NCBI GenBank assembly: GCA_017935825.1
Contig: JAGBGW010000077.1
Span: 1-6,220, forward strand
DNA length: 6,220 bases
Direction: 5' to 3'
DNA from: Clostridia bacterium
Lineage (GTDB): Bacteria > Bacillota > Clostridia > Christensenellales > Maliibacteriaceae
Shown: one piece after another, positions 4,976 through 6,220 of the stretch
Numbering within the stretch: the stretch's first letter is position 1
Layout of the letters: each line of letters begins with the position of its first letter
Notes under the pieces: generated by a model
What the model saw: only the letters and a program-made list of their open reading frames with translations
Databases searched by the model: none
Told to the model about the DNA's origin: nothing
Program-made: the position numbers and the translations under genes

Positions 4976-6220
4976 ATGATCCAAAACATGGAACAAGCGC
5001 TTTGCTTCATCCATTCCTGCAACAAATTCGGTGCAAAAAAGGATGATTTGAAGCGAATGCGTGCACTTTTAAAGGCGCTCGGTAACCCTGAGCGTCTTTA
5101 TCCCATCGTGCATGTGACGGGCACCAACGGTAAAGGCTCCACGGCATCGATCCTTTCTTCCGTTTTGAGGAAAGCCGGCTACCGCACAGGGCTTTTCACC
5201 TCACCCTTCCTTGTGAAATTCAACGAGCGCATTCGCATCGATGGAACTTCCATCCCCGATGCTGATCTGATTCGACTGACCCGTCAGGTACAGTCGGCAT
5301 GTGAAAGCATCGTCCAAGAAGGCTTTGACTTTCCTTTGGAATTTGAGGTGGTCACGGCACTTGGCTATCTGTATTTTGCACAGCAGCATGTGGATATCGC
5401 CGTGGTGGAGGTAGGACTTGGAGGTCTCCTGGATTCCACCAACACCATCGACCCGCTTGTTTCCGTCATCACGTCCATCGGATTTGACCATACCCACATT
5501 CTGGGCAATACCATCGAGGAAATCGCCGCGCAGAAGGCAGGCATCATCAAAGCCGGTCGCCCCGTGGTGGTGGCACCTCAGGTCTATCCCGAAGCGCTGC
5601 AGGTCATTGCATCTACCGCCAAGGAAAAAGTCGCAGCACTGTGTCAGGCACAGGTACCCGAATGCACATTTGTGCGCGAAGGTTTGATTCTGGAAGACGG
5701 CACCAAGCTTTCTATGGCAGGTGCACATCAGGCCATCAACCTTGGCTGTGCGCTGGAGACCATCCGCGTTTTGCAGAAGGAAGGCTTTGCCATTTCTTCT
5801 GTCGCCATCCATCAGGGCATCGAAAACGCTCGCTGGGATGGGCGCTGCCAGTGGGTGCACGACGATCTTCTGATCGACGGTGCGCATAACAGCGCCGGTG
5901 CAGCTGTACTTTCCGACTATCTTACGGAATTTGCAAGCGACCGCCCCATTGTGATGCTGTTTACCGCCATGCGGGATAAGGATGTTTCTTCCTGTATCAA
6001 AATCCTCGCACCTCATGCAGCGTCCGTAGTGACCTGCGAGATCATGGCAGGTCGCGGCGAAGCTGCTGAAGTTCTTGCGCAGCAGTTTTCCACCTTCGGC
6101 GCAGGTGATGTGCAGGCAATTTCCGATGCGGAAGCGGCATTTGCAAAAGCCACTTCTCTTGCAAAGGAATGCGGCGGTATCGCGCTTTGCGCAGGGTCGC
6201 TGTACCTTGCAGGTTTTATC
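4976..6220 (+). CDS. folC: Folylpolyglutamate synthase / dihydrofolate synthase (partial at 3' end)
   Basis: A Mur-ligase-family enzyme that adds glutamate to folates (and in many bacteria to dihydropteroate) using ATP, keeping folate cofactors in the cell. 415 codons are open to the window edge without a stop. The end CAGSLYLAGFI is the family's terminal motif, so only a few to about 20 residues should be missing. Motifs: P-loop GTNGKGS (49-55), TSPFLVKFNERIRIDG (75-90), EVGLGGLLDSTN (145-156), SIGFDHTHILG (167-177), QKAGIIKAG (186-194; K187 is the probable carbamoylated lysine), GAHQAINL (249-256), RWDGR (286-290), DGAHN (301-305) and DKDV (334-337). The start ATG is two bases after the valS stop. 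It has no clear Shine-Dalgarno sequence, so translation probably depends on ribosomes finishing valS; ATG at 4988 is an alternative. valS-folC is a known order in Firmicutes, and the pair probably shares the T-box control. Slightly unusual are the Leu at 151, where the family usually has Arg, and a short stretch before GAHQ. Confidence 0.95.
   Translation, partial: MIQNMEQALCFIHSCNKFGAKKDDLKRMRALLKALGNPERLYPIVHVTGTNGKGSTASILSSVLRKAGYRTGLFTSPFLVKFNERIRIDGTSIPDADLIRLTRQVQSACESIVQEGFDFPLEFEVVTALGYLYFAQQHVDIAVVEVGLGGLLDSTNTIDPLVSVITSIGFDHTHILGNTIEEIAAQKAGIIKAGRPVVVAPQVYPEALQVIASTAKEKVAALCQAQVPECTFVREGLILEDGTKLSMAGAHQAINLGCALETIRVLQKEGFAISSVAIHQGIENARWDGRCQWVHDDLLIDGAHNSAGAAVLSDYLTEFASDRPIVMLFTAMRDKDVSSCIKILAPHAASVVTCEIMAGRGEAAEVLAQQFSTFGAGDVQAISDAEAAFAKATSLAKECGGIALCAGSLYLAGFI

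Noticed and set aside
5201..6016. Leftward open frame (271 codons) antisense to folC
   Set aside because: folC motifs (GTNGKGS, DGAHN, GAHQ) read cleanly through this stretch without frameshift. The reverse frame has no recognisable domain or ribosome binding site.

Overview
The window looks like the chromosome of a moderately GC-rich Gram-positive anaerobe, most likely a gut clostridium of the Oscillospiraceae/Ruminococcaceae type. This rests on strong AGGAGG-type ribosome binding sites, a T-box leader on valS, a clostridial-style ValRS, a LiaF-like membrane protein and a leaderless DUF11-type protein. The taxonomy is inference from gene content and style only.

Layout. (1) Positions 1-194 (+): the last codons of an upstream gene, then a 54-residue DUF3006-like protein whose start lies one base after the upstream stop. 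(2) Positions 193-237: one symmetrical stem-loop that can terminate transcription from both sides. (3) Positions 236-1090 (-): a 284-residue two-module DUF11-like beta protein with no signal peptide. (4) Positions 1091-1239: a divergent intergenic region with an extended -10 promoter for the rightward gene and several short palindromes. (5) Positions 1240-1953 (+): a LiaF-like protein with four membrane segments and a repetitive FGG-type beta domain, followed by a terminator. (6) Positions 2016-2339: a strong extended -10 promoter, a CRP/FNR-like palindrome at the predicted transcription start, and a full valine-specific T-box leader. In the leader, stem I, specifier codon GTC, the T-box sequence, antiterminator and terminator can all be located. 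(7) Positions 2340-4973 (+): valS. (8) Position 4976 to the window end (+): folC, two bases after the valS stop and cut by the window edge.

valS and folC form a compact operon. Uncharged tRNA-Val should relieve termination in the leader and so raise valyl-tRNA synthetase, with folylpolyglutamate synthase carried along. The rest is a set of independent units: a DUF3006 operon end, a convergent DUF11 gene and a stand-alone envelope-stress-type LiaF homologue.

No mobile element, CRISPR array, tRNA or rRNA gene is visible. The least explained parts are the leaderless DUF11 protein, the CRP-like palindrome at the valS start, and the orphan LiaF-like gene. I do not see convincing evidence of a wholly new multi-gene system.
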